Origin: Serpula lacrymans var. lacrymans S7.9
Lineage: Eukaryota > Basidiomycota > Agaricomycetes > Boletales > Serpulaceae
DNA: 64,000 nucleotides
Reading direction: 5' to 3'
NCBI RefSeq assembly: GCF_000218685.1
Contig: NW_006763306.1
Coordinates: forward strand, 454,770-518,769
The number at the start of each line of letters is the position of its first letter. The first letter of the stretch is position 1. A model generated the notes under the pieces. The model saw only the letters and a program-made list of their open reading frames with translations, ran no database searches and had not been told where the DNA came from. A program made the translations under genes and the position numbers. Shown piece after piece: positions 35,204-46,607 of this stretch.

Positions 35204-38200
35204 ATGTCTCATATTCCTAGGACAACCGAGGCAAAAAAAGGACCATGGTGTAAATATTGTCAACAACACCGAAGCACACAGCGCTTTGACAAGCACATCA
35301 AGTCCTGCAAGGTCAGAAATCAGGAACAATTAGAGCTAGCGGCACGACAAGAAAACCATTCAGAGAAACGGTGCTTAGGGAGATCACTCGAGGAGCCAAA
35401 TCAAAAAAGAAAGAAAACTGTTGAGGTGTTAACGTCTCTCTTTTTCAACTTCTTAAATTTACAGTTCTGTGCATCTTATCAGGCTGACGGAGACCGGACT
35501 CAAGTCAATGACGAGGTTGAAGCGGGTCCTCCAATCAGCGGTGCGGGAATATTTCATTTCATTCTGTCTTTCAACTGTGCCTGACAGACTTGAGTCTTGA
35601 CTTAGCAGAATCTGGTAACGACGAAACCAATGTCCAACAGATATCAAGTGCAACTTTTATTCAAGTTGTCCACCATCCTCAAAGTGGGAAGCATGACCCA
35701 GTCATAATTCCCCTTGACAGTGTTATCCCTTCAGCTGATCAAGGCAACCACGAAGCTGGACTTGGCTCTGCATTGGAGATCAAACCGTGGGCGCCCTTTC
35801 GCAATCGTGCCGACTTTGAATATGCGGAAACAGCTGTCAAGGGATTATTAAGTAAAGCAATAGTAAACACACAGTTATATGGGATACATCATGGATGGGC
35901 AGATAATACTAACATTACATTTCGGAACTATGCAGACATCGAGAAGACTTTACAAGTAGCACGTGCGCAATATGTCCAGGTGGGCAAAGACGACCCTCAA
36001 AATCGATTCTTCTAACCTTTCTTTCAGTTTCAAGAAGGAAATGTTTCTGCATGTTATCTAGGAGAAACTCATTACTTCAAGTTTCAGTACCGAGATCCGT
36101 GGAAAATCTATCGCAACTGGATTATGGATGAGACATTAGCGCCTCTCATCCTTTGGCATCCTTGCCGCAAATATTATTGCCGTCGAAATGGTAGGATAGT
36201 CTTGAAAGAACGCATATACGACGAGTTCAATTCAGCCAACAAATGGTGGGACGTACAGGTAAATATATAGTATATACATTTACATGCTTTCTGATGTGGA
36301 TTAATTTGAATGCAGGAATCCTTTCCACAAGAAGAACCACCGCATTGCTTTCTACCGATCTCTCTCTGGCTTGACAAAGGCAACATCACTAAGCGGGTCA
36401 AGAAGCACCCTATAATTATTCGTCCGCTATTTTTGCCGCGGGGGGTAAGAAATGCGTTGGGAAATGGAGGAGGTGTTCTTGTAGGGTATATGCCCATTGT
36501 AAGCGTTTTTTCTGCTACACAGGGGCTTCTTATTGCATTGTTTTTACAGCCTTTGGACCCGGCCGACCCATCTGACAGAAACACTGCTGATACCATTAAA
36601 TGGCAGTGCTTCAAGCGTGAAGTTTACCACAAGGTTGCCGAAGTAATATTCCACTCACTACGATGGCCTGCACGCTTCGGAGAAGCAATGGCCTGTGGTG
36701 ACAAAATTGATAGAGTGATACATCCAGGAATACCAGTCAAGTCTGTTGATGGCGAAGAAAGCTGTGCGCTAACAGCTACGCGTGCGGCCCTGGCCAAATT
36801 TCCATGCCCGAAATGTCTTGTCTGCCATGACAGTTTAACGAAACTATGCGGAAATTTTCAGTGTCGCACAACTGACAACATGGAGAAGGTGTACAAGCGT
36901 TCAATCACAGCATCAAATAAAACGGAGGCTGAACGAATCTTACAAGCCCACGGATTACATGCAACCAAGGTTTTCTCCCCGTATTTTTTTTATCTTCCAC
37001 TCACTAGCTTTTTACAGAACTTTTTTTGGTCACTCGACCACTCAGACCCATATTGTTCCATTTCATACGATAAATTACACTCCGATGATCTAGGAAAATG
37101 GGGTAAGCACATCTGGCCGCTCCTCTATTGTTTATCTAGCAATGAACAGCTCAGACTTCGAGTGAAGGTCTAAATATATTGGAATAATGTACCTAGCAAT
37201 GAACAGCTGGAAAAACGAAAGGTAAGCTAGGTACTCGTAATTTAACACTAAATGGGGAATCTCACCTCAGACTTCGAGTGAAGGTCTGAGGTGTCTGCCT
37301 AACGACGACAGCGTATATAAAGGAGAACGGAATCAAAATCAAAAATGTTATCTGATGGCGCACGGGCCACTCCATCTACTAGGCCTGCCTAGTTCGGCGA
37401 TTGCGCCACTTCCCTTCTTCGTACTACGCTTGTTTCTCTCATATCTCCAACATCCTCCTCACAGTGTTAGCAGAAAACGGAAACAAAGGCCATATGGCCA
37501 GAAAGTAAGTTTCAACTACACGTCAAACTTGACGTCTCACTAAAACTCAGGATATATAGCATGCGGAATGTATCAAGATGGCCTGGACTCAAACACTTCA
37601 TGAACGTCACCACAGTCGAATATGCGGATGGTCAAGTGTTTTATGATATACTCAAGGTGCATAGTCCTTAATACATTATTTATTAGCACTATACACTGAC
37701 TTTTCTGTTCTTCTAGTGCATCCTCCCATGCATCGTCCAAATTCTCCCTAGGAACTCAACATTAGTACATGGTATCCGAGCCTATGCTAGATATCGGCTC
37801 ATGATTGGCCTCAATTGTATGACCGAAGGGAGGACACACCGGCTAAAACAATATATTATTCAATATGAACAATGTTGTGAAGTGAGTAGCGGTTCTACAT
37901 GTGTCTTGATTGTTTTCTAATGGTTCTTATAATACAGCACATTTCAAACAATTACGAGAAGGACTTCCACTTTAGCAAGCAACACGCCATAAATCATATT
38001 CTCACAGAAATCCGGCAGAAGGGTGCAACGGATAACTACGACACACGAGTCAGCGAGGGCTTTCACCAAGAGGCGCAAGAAGCCTACGAGCAGACAAACC
38101 GGAAAGATACAGACAGCCAGGTAAGCAAACATATTTATGTGTACCAAAAGCCCGATGTTCAGTTTCCACAGATGGCTCGCATTGACGAGAACCAAGAAGC

Positions 38201-38942
38201 CATCGCCCACATACGGATGACCGTCGACAACTATGATAAAGCCCACCATAACGACACTGAGGACCAAGACTTAGGAGATGACGCTGGCAGAAATGATGAC
38301 CAGAGGTCGACACAACCTACCCCCGATAACCACTGGATGCTAGGATCTCCCACAAACCTGACAAGCTCGGTAGTCATGGAGCATTGCGAGGGCCTCAAAG
38401 GATTTGACAAGCGTCTGCGGAGTTTTTTAGTCTCAAGTTGCAATGTAGCCGTTGGAGATGGTCCCATCTCAGTAAGCTGATATTAGATATACTTTACAGC
38501 TCTAACATTGTTCTATGTTCCACAGATCAGGAAATATCAATGCATTTATCTTAAGTATCAATCACACGAAGACTGGAGCGAAGGACGGGACATCCTTCGC
38601 TGCAACCCCAACTTCAATAAAGAATCACGCTTCGACTGTGTTCTCATTAACACAGACACATCGGAGCCAGTTCCTGCTCGACTCCAAACCGTCTTTCGAT
38701 GTTTCCTTCAGTCCTCTTCGTTTGATATTGTGTCGGTCAAGATATTCAAGCCATCAAATGGAATTCCGAGGACCAGATGGTCGGGGGCACTTTTGTATGA
38801 TGAAGCGAGAGATTTCAAGCTGGTCATGGCTAAGTCCCTGATTCGGGGAGCTCATATGATCGAGGCTTTTAATCTGAAGGAAGGCCGGTTTTATTTAAAT
38901 GACTTGATTGATGGTGATATGTTCCTACGTTTCGGGAACTGA
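35204..38942 (+). mobile_element. Plavaka-type DNA transposon, transposase gene, interrupted
   Basis: Transposase of the Plavaka group known from Agaricomycetes. An N-terminal zinc-finger-like WCKYCQQHRSTQRFDKHIKS plus cysteine opens it (ATG 35204). Diagnostic blocks follow: IKPWAPFRNRADFEYAETAV, FKFQYRDPWKIYRNW, NKWWDVQ, LPISLWLDKGNITKRVKKHP, NGGGVLVGYMPI, FPCPKCLVCHDSL, LHSDDLGKWGKHIWPLL, RWPGLKHFMNVTTVEYADGQ, CILPCIVQILPRNSTLVHGI, KQHAINHILTEIRQKGATDN, TRVSEGFHQEAQEAYEQTN and a C-terminal SLIRGAHMIEAF with LNDLIDGDMFLRFGN. The block at 37140-37560 is broken: after WPLLYCLSSNEQL comes a foreign-looking insertion with an in-frame TAA, so this copy is probably not functional. I could not define terminal inverted repeats by eye. 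Confidence 0.8.
37136..37480 (+). other. insertion inside the transposase with repeats and hairpin
   Basis: The transposase reading stops making sense here. The 16-mer CTAGCAATGAACAGCT occurs at 37136 and again at 37193, 57 bases apart. The 21-base word beginning TCAGACTTCGAGTGAAGG occurs at 37151-37171 and at 37267-37287. The second copy sits in a palindrome (37265-37291) with arms CCTCAGACTTC and GAAGGTCTGAGG around a GAGT loop. A TATATAA lies at 37314-37320. Small-element insertion or local rearrangement are both possible. Confidence 0.5.
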
Positions 38943-39046
38943 CAACTAGACTGCTTTTATTGTTAACTACCACTAGTAAAATCTCAGGTGTCACATTTTG
39001 AACCGTTGAGCTAAGTCTGTCTGATGGCATCTATTTCAACCCATAC

Positions 39047-42000
39047 ATGCTCTCTTTTGATCTGGTCATGTCTGGTCAGAGAATATCTGTCGCTCGTATC
39101 CCTCTTACCCCAGCTAATCCGCCTGATCGTTTTCTGTCCCAGTTCCGATATGTTTCTCATCAGACACAATCTGTGTCTCTTATCTTCTTATCCCAGCTGA
39201 TCCGCCTGATTATAGTCTGTTCTATTTCTGATCCGATTCTGATCACCAACGGCTCAGATCATCAGGTGGCCCAGGTAAGTTACAGACATTCGTAGGGTCT
39301 GATCTGGTTAAACGGATTTTTCCGACACACTAGTGGGTGAGCTTCATTATCATCCTAATAACCAGTCTTGCCACTTTAGATCAGGATTGAATACTACGCA
39401 GCAACTTGGCACCTATGCCGTACCAGCCCCGATGAGGATGCCGCGAAAAGAATCACTGTTAATGTTCACCTTTCCGGAAGTGCTGCCCCACATGGAACTC
39501 CTGGTAGGTAGGAGCATTCGCCTTCCTTATATTTCTGCCGCGCATCGACGTCCTCAAACTATTACTCCTCTAGAGCACCGTTTAAGTTGTTTATGCCTAG
39601 ATCTGATACATTAGTCGCGTCTTCATCGGATTTGCACCCTCAAGACATCCAGAGTCTTGAATTGGAGGGAAAATACTCGGGATACTTGTCCAGGGATCCT
39701 CGAACTCCAATATCTGAAAATGGGGAATCGCCCAACTCATCATCAAATAGAAGGATCCTTACCAATGAAACTGAGGACAAGGACCTACAGAAGGCCATCG
39801 ATGACGTGTATTACAGATCCAGCAAGGATGATACTGTACCAATGACAGAAGGAACACTAAATAACACTGGTATGATATACTAGACGGATACGATCATCAG
39901 GCTGAAAATCATGTGCAGGGGACCGCATTATGGAATCAATGTCATCTAGTGGCTACGTGACCGCGAATACCTTTTATGATCAAAATCATACCGCAGTCAA
40001 TGGAATAGCAAAGCAAGCCATCAACGCAGCCCAGAACAACGTTGATATCAAGACAGTTGAAGATGGCATACGTGGATTTGCAGAGTCAAGCAAAGTCGTA
40101 ATGAAGATGCTGGATGAAGTTTCTAAAGTACATCCATTCGTCGCAGGTGTGTGTGGATACATTGTCAAGGCAATGACTGGGTAAACTGAGCGGTGTAATT
40201 GTCTTGAATGAAGTTGCTGTGCTTGCATTCAAAGCTGTGGTCACTCTCGAGTTGAAACGGCGAGATAACGACAAAAAAGTTATCGCACTGAAGATGGGGA
40301 TGAAAGATATGATGGTTATCCTTTTACAGTTTGTGGTTATTTAATACAAGTCTGTTGATGAGGCGGCTAAATTCCTTGTAGGTTACGCTTCGTTAAGGAT
40401 TCGAAGCAGAAACTTCCAGATGGGACAACCTTGCAAGGACGTATGCAGGAGTTAATGAAGCAGGTTGCTAGTGATATCACTGACTGCGGAAATGTTTGCG
40501 ATGCTTATACAAAGAAAAATCTTGTCGGTATGTTCAGTGTTTTCATATTTGCCTATCAGTACTGACATATCTTTTATCTCTTAGTCAAGGTTTTTAAAGG
40601 TCCTATTTGGGAGGATCGACTTGCAGGGTTTGTTGACACTTTCGTCGAGCGTCGGAAAGAGATCGAACTTGCTTTGTCAATACACACGACTCTGGGCGTC
40701 GACAATGCCAACCAGACTCTTGCCGGTCTCACGGAGGGTCTTCGTGCTGTAAATGCAAAACTGGACATGCTCCTCCTTTTTCGAAAGCTCGATTCTGCGC
40801 AAGAGAAGGAAATCTCAAAAATTATGGCAGAGACGAAAGGTGGTGCGAAGGCGTGCATCGACAATGATGATACGCTTCAGAAACTTATTCTCATTGGTCG
40901 GAAGAAGGATAAGTCATCTAAGGCAGCATCTGGTCTTTCTACAACTGTGGTGGTCCCTAACCAACATGCGCGTTCAGCGCCTCTCGACCCTCATATTCTT
41001 GTGGCTGTTCGGAATGACATACTAGAAGACTTAGACAAGACACTGTCGAACAACATGGAGCTTTTTGACAGGAAAATGGCAGTCCAGAAGAGGCAGCTGG
41101 TGGAAGAGTTGAATGTAGTCGTTCATCGAGAAGGGGATCGAATAATCAGCGCTGTGGCTTCTGGTTCTCACGATAAACTGATTGACCCAGTAAGTTTTAA
41201 TAAAGATTCTGATCTCTCGGTGATATGACTAGGCCCTGATATATTACAGGATCTCCATCAAATCTGGAAAGAGATGGTATGTCTTTTTAGATCGATACCA
41301 TAACATGCTATCGATATTTCTCTTTGACAGGGCTGGAAGGGTAACGTGAAGGCTCGTCATTTTGTTCTAGCTCTGCATGATTACTTTGTGGACAAGTTTC
41401 AAGAGTACGATGAACAGAAGATAATCAATACTCCCTGTTCCTTGATGTCACCGCTTCCACCAGAAGATGGTTTCGACCCTTCGCTGACTCTCAGTATCAC
41501 TGCTACATCGTACCCCATGAAGATACAGGCGGATGACCGATGGGCCCTTGCTTATATCAATGTCTCACATGTTCAACCTATCCTAGAAGCGTTCGATGAC
41601 GATAGTTCCGGGTTCGTAAGCATCAAAGAAGCCAATAATTTCTCAGCTGCAAGACCGAAAGACTGGAGGTGATTCACAATTAATCTGTGCTTTTTAGACA
41701 ACATGATCTGATTTGCGTGTAGTCTTCCGCACTGGTTGGCCTATTGGGCAGCAGGTTGGCATTCCATCACTTGGGAGTACAGTTTGCGCATCGGAAAAAT
41801 CAGACAAAAAATGTACCACACTTTGAAGGACGTTCTACCAGAGAATAAGTCGATCACTGATCAGTACCTCGACTCTGCGCCTCTTGGTCAAATCGAAATG
41901 CTCTGTGCCTCTATCCAGAGGTGTGACGACGACGTAGTCCAAGACGCCTTGTTGAATGAGAAGATTCGCCCCTACATGGAATCTGAGCAAAAACGAATAG

Positions 42001-44165
42001 AGGCAAACCTAAAGTTAATCACGTATAACATTGATGCTGCCAATACCGTTGCATTGGTAGTTGGTCCTGGCCGTATTGAGCGGGTGAGAGACTACTTCTG
42101 AAATATTTGTCAAGGTTGTCTTGATTGTAACTTCGCAGTATATTTTCCCACTGCTGTATATTCTTCTACGGCACCATTTACGAATGATCAAACTCGCCTG
42201 TAAGGGTATTTTCGCACAAAACGAAATGGTGGAGGCAGGGTGGTCATTGGCACGGGTCATGACCTTAGTAGATGAGCGCATAAACAACGTCGTAGGTAAG
42301 CTAACTATGTACATTTTACATATCATCTACTCACCAATACTAGCCCTTTTCAAGCAGAAGAACCTCGATGTCAGTGCGCAGCTTGGTATTGTGGCGTTTG
42401 GCATGGTAAATATCTTAAATTTTTCCAATGCCACAAATAGGCTCTAATCGTCTACAATTAGTTCCGCCTCCTTCATGGCGAAGAGACAGCTTTCTCCGAA
42501 ATGGGAGAGGACTGTGATATATGGTACGGTAGCGACTCCGAAAACGATGATGATGAAGATGGAGAGGTAGATCCTGCCATCCTGAAGTTTGGCTTTACTC
42601 GGCATCAGTTGGATGTGACCGCATACGAGGACCCACCACCAGAAGAAGTAGACCTTGCAATTCATTTACCTGATTCGGGTTTTCCACGCATTGAAGGAAC
42701 GTGGAGTGGTCTCTACTTCTATGACGATGACGATTTACAAGTGGATGGTTCCATGCTAATTTCTATCGACAAATCTCTAGAAGATGGTTCTTTTAGTGGC
42801 GGAGGAATGGACGGCCTCGACAAGTTCAACGTAAAGGGAGATCTACGCTCTTGTGATAAATCTACCAACTGGGACATTGACCTTGTCAAGTCCTACATCA
42901 CGGCAGGACACTCATGGACATATCAAGGCAAGCTCGATGTGACAACCGCCACAATAGACGGACGCTGGGGAAACGCAGAATATGGCGGGAAATTTCATCT
43001 CCAGATGTCGCCCATATCTTCACAGCGGTTCCGTTACTCAGCTGAGGAGTATAGCGAAAATAAAGCTCAAGCACGCTGGACGTTCGCATGTGAGGCCGTC
43101 CTTTATCATGTTAGGCGGCGAATGTGGTCTTGGAGGTTTTTTGAGGGAAGACGAGAAGATAGGAAGCGCTTTGTGGATCTGTATTCACGACGTGAACTGG
43201 CTCAAGCGTGGTCTTTGGACGACAAATTCGACTTCGAAGATGAAGCACAGGAGCTAGAAAACATGGAAAGGAACCTACTCCCTCAAGATGTTCGTTTCTA
43301 TCGTTCGATGGCGGAAGTCGCTGTGCGCGACTCGGTCATACATTCGTACGTTTCTCAGGAGATTTTCAGTATTCCAGTTTGATGCTTATTTGGTGGATAT
43401 TTCCCCCGTGGTAGTAACGTTCGCTGTGATTCTTGCGATGCCACTATAAGTGGAATTAGAGTCGTATGTCTTGAATGCATCACCGAGAACTTTAGAAATC
43501 ACGTCGATCTCTGCTTTGACTGCCTTAGTATGGAGACGGCAGATGAATCATTTGACCATTCACGCACGCATGCCATGGTCAAAGTGCAAAGAGTCTTTCA
43601 CCAGAGGGAAGTCAGCCCCTTGATCCGTAACTCTCGAAAAGCGGTGGAACGAGCTCGCGACTTCATGCGTCTCAGAGATGAATTGGAGGATAAACCTATC
43701 GATTATGCCCGCACTGATGATGGCGATGATGATGACGCTGATCAATGTAGTGACTGCGACCACCGTTGCATTGGCTGCGAGCTTGCAGTATCGCCTCCTT
43801 GCTGGTACTGCGTCTGTTGTGGTAAGTACTACCTTGTCATTGCCACTCGTCCTTTCAATATTTTTTGTGATGTAGATTCGGATGCTTTTATTTGTGACCA
43901 GTGCGACTCTAAGGATATGTCAGACTGGGAAGGCGATCATGACAACAGCCATCCTTTAGTTCGCTGCCAAGAGCGTATTGAAGAAGCTGCAAAGACGGAT
44001 CCTTCGGAATTGAGGATCTTGGAATTGGAGAACAAAATTGCTTCCTTGGACGATCGGTTCACTCGCCTTGAAAAAAGAATGGATGACCAGGAGCTTGCCA
44101 TGAATGAACGTTTCGTATCCTTGGAACAACTTTTGATACGGGTCGTTTCCAAGCTTTCTGCATAG
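39047..44165 (+). CDS. large multi-domain protein: HeLo/MLKL-like helical region, EF-hand, ZZ zinc modules, coiled coil
   Basis: Roughly 1.3-1.4 thousand residues over more than ten exons. Start uncertain: ATG 39047 joins in phase to IRIEYYAATWHLC, but the conserved part begins near 39930. Seen in order: an N-terminal helical region (VHPFVAG, then VLAFKAVVTLELKRRDNDKK, ITDCGNVCDAYTKKNLV, FVDTFVERRKEIELALSIHT) like the region I recall at the front of Agaricomycete incompatibility/STAND-type proteins; a long helical middle; an EF-hand FDDDSSGFVSIKEAN near 41600; an acidic stretch DSENDDDEDGEVD; a beta-rich domain IEGTWSGLYFY...GGGMDGLDKF...WTYQGKLD; a ZZ finger CDSC...CLEC...CFDC...HSRTH near 43430-43560; a second ZZ-like module CIGC...CVCC...CDQC...HDNSH near 43765-43950; and a C-terminal coiled coil (LDDRFTRLEKRMDDQELAMN). 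No nucleotide-binding domain is seen. A regulated cell-death or incompatibility role is inference. Confidence 0.72.
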
Positions 44166-44627
44166 CTTTTTTATTTCTTTGGGGCGTTGTATCTTGGTGT
44201 GTGCACTATTATGGTGTTGACGGTGTCAGTAGGGATAAAGTGAAATGTCGAGAACCAAGCAGTCACGCACGTGATGAAGGAACTCAGCCCGGAGAAGTTC
44301 AACTATTAGCGTTACTGTACCCAAGTTGCTGATTAGTATCATGATGGCCAAATGATGGCGTCGTGATTTCGATTCAGTTTCATCCACAACTTGAAGCATG
44401 TTAGATTTTACAAACAAACAAGTTTATCTGTCACTCTGATCTCCAAGGTATCCCTTCTAAGTATTTGTTATGCCAGTGAGTTTATTCAAGTTTATACTGG
44501 CGCTTCATTATGCTATGTTGCGCCTATTTTTGGTGCTGCAGACTCACAACGTCGCCACTTAGCGCTGAGCAGCTGTCCAGTGTCTAATAATATTCATTCC
44601 CAGGTCAGTACAATCTCCTACCACGAC
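44166..44627. other. spacer between the large gene and its partial copy
   Basis: About 460 bases with no supported gene. The homology to the upstream gene begins abruptly at about 44628. Confidence 0.5.
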
Positions 44628-45867
44628 GCGAAAATAAAGCTCAAGCACGCTGGACGTTCGCATGTGAGGCCGTCCTTTTAACTCCTTTATCAAGTTAGGC
44701 GGCGAATGTGGTCTTGGAGGTTTTTCGAGGGGAGAAGAAATGATAGGAGCCGCTTTGTGGATCTGTATTCACGACGTGAACTGGCTCAGGCCTGGCCCTT
44801 GGACAACAAATTCGACTTCGAGGATGAAGCACAGGAGCTAGAGAACATGGAGAAGAATCTGCTTCCTCAAGACGTTCGCTTCTATCGCTCAATGGCGAAA
44901 GTTACTGTGCGCAACTCGGTCATACATTCGTACGTGACCTTTTGGGGTCATTGATGTGCCTTAATCCTAACTGGTTGAATATCCTACTGCAGTAACGCTT
45001 GTTGTGACTATTGCCGCAACGTTCAGATAAGTGGTCCCAGAATCATATGCCTCGAATGCATTATGGAAAACTTCCGTAATCAAGTTGATCTATGCTATAG
45101 CTGCCTCAGTATGGAGGTACAAAGCGACATGTTTAGTCACTCGAGCACGCACCCCATGGTCAAAGTGCAAAGTGTCGTCCACCGGAAAGGCATTGGGTCC
45201 TTGATTCGCAGGTGCCGAAATGCGATCGAGCAATCGAGCGGCTTCAAACATCTCAGAGATGGATTTCAATCCAAACCTCAGACGTCTAGTCAAGATTGCA
45301 TGGATACTGATGGTGATGCTGCCCAATGCGGCGACTGCGATTACCGTTGCATTGGCTGTCAGCTTGTGGTGGCGCTTCCTTGCTGGTATTGCATCTCATG
45401 CGGTCAGTACCGACTTACCCCTCATGTCCTCAAAAAATTCATTGCGATGTAGATTCCGATACCTTTATTTGTGACCAGTGCGACTCCAAAAATTTATTGC
45501 ACTGGGATGGCAATCATGACGCCAGCCATCCCTTGGTCCGCTGCCAAAAGCGTAGCGAAGAAACCCCTATAATTACACCAGCAGAGCTGAGAATGAATCA
45601 TCGCATTGGACGATCGATTCGCTAGTCTTGAGAAGAGAATGAACGACCAGGAGCTCGCTATGAATGAACGTTTTACGTCCTTAGGCGATCGGTTCACCCG
45701 CATTGAGAGGAGAATGGACCAGGAGCTCGCTATAGATGAACGCTTTGCATCCATGAATGATCGTTTCACTCGTCTTGAGAATGGATGACCAGGACCTCGC
45801 TATAAATGACCGGTTTGCGTCCTTGGAACAGCTTATGATACGCGTTGCTTCAAAGCTTTCGGCGTAG
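44628..45867 (+). pseudogene. truncated tandem copy of the 3' third of the large ZZ/coiled-coil gene
   Basis: The sequence parallels 43057-44165 almost base for base at its left end (GCGAAAATAAAGCTCAAGC in both) and more loosely afterwards. It repeats RRMWSWRFFEGRR, FVDLYSRRELAQAW, KFDFEDEAQELENMEKNLLP, QDVRFYRSMAKVTVRNSVIH, the ZZ finger (CLECIMENF, CYSC, HSSTH), the second cysteine module (CGDC, CIGC, CISC, CDQC) and the coiled-coil end. It lacks every upstream domain. An extra ~10 bases interrupt the first block near 44683, and the coiled-coil region is frameshifted near 45595 and again near 45785. The last block ends LEQLMIRVASKLSA at TAG 45865-45867. Most likely a decaying partial duplication. 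Confidence 0.8.
45618..45840 (+). repeat. expanded coiled-coil-coding repeat
   Basis: Units of the type DRFxSLExRMxDQELAxNERF recur three to four times (about 50-100 bases per full or half unit), against one full unit in the parent gene at 44050-44130. Confidence 0.6.
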
Positions 45868-46607
45868 GCGAAAATCGTGATTTACAAAATCTGCGTAGTA
45901 TGTCACTTTGTAAAAAAAAATTAACGACTTCCATCCTTTCAAATGTGCGCCTAGAGATACTTTATCAGAATGACGGTACAGCCTGGTGAAGACTGACTTA
46001 GATTCCCCCCAGCCTCAACATTGACTCTTCATTTGTAACTCGCGCTGTATTAAAAAGCGTCTATCAATCAAATTTTAGATACTTATCCGTCTCTGACAGT
46101 AAACGTCCCTACCGCCCGTCATGCCATGAACTCATCTCCATCCACTCACCATCTAGTACCAGAGTACAGACTGAAACACTTGACTCACGATGTTATGATG
46201 TGTCCCACTAATCACTTACCCCCGCTCTGTGCGTACCAGCCTGAGCAACCAAACCCGCCTCTGTGTTGGGGCCCCAGTCACGGTGGTGATAAATCTTCAA
46301 TCAAGCCTAACACGAGCTCCTTTGTAGCGTGACGTGACACGCGTGACTATGTTGTTATATCACAATAACATGTTCTCGAAACTTGAACTTCAAGTTATTA
46401 CTAGTAGAGTGTGATCTTTAGTGCAAAAGATTTAGAGGTGAGTAAAAATGTTCATTCTCAACTACGCTTGCTCTGAATTCGCTTTAGGTTTGGATAACTT
46501 GGAACTGTTATACTTTAACATCCCGAAACGATTCTAAGAACACGCAAGTTCGATTTCATGACATACTTTTAGTGGTGAGAATGTAATACAAGCTTCGTGC
46601 TATGCAA
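45868..46607. other. intergenic region, no gene seen
   Basis: About 740 bases with a short open frame at 46126-46332 of no recognisable family. Poly-A tract near 45912. Nothing else seen. Confidence 0.5.

Noticed and set aside
35204..38942. Classification of the element as a KDZ (Kyakuja-Dileera-Zisupton) transposon
   Set aside because: The order of blocks (N-terminal zinc finger, PWAPF, KWWDVQ, LPISLWLDK, GVLVGYMPI, MFLRF end) fits Plavaka better.
39047..45867. Whole locus as two full paralogous genes
   Set aside because: The second copy lacks all domains upstream of 43057 and carries frameshifts, so it is a partial duplicate.
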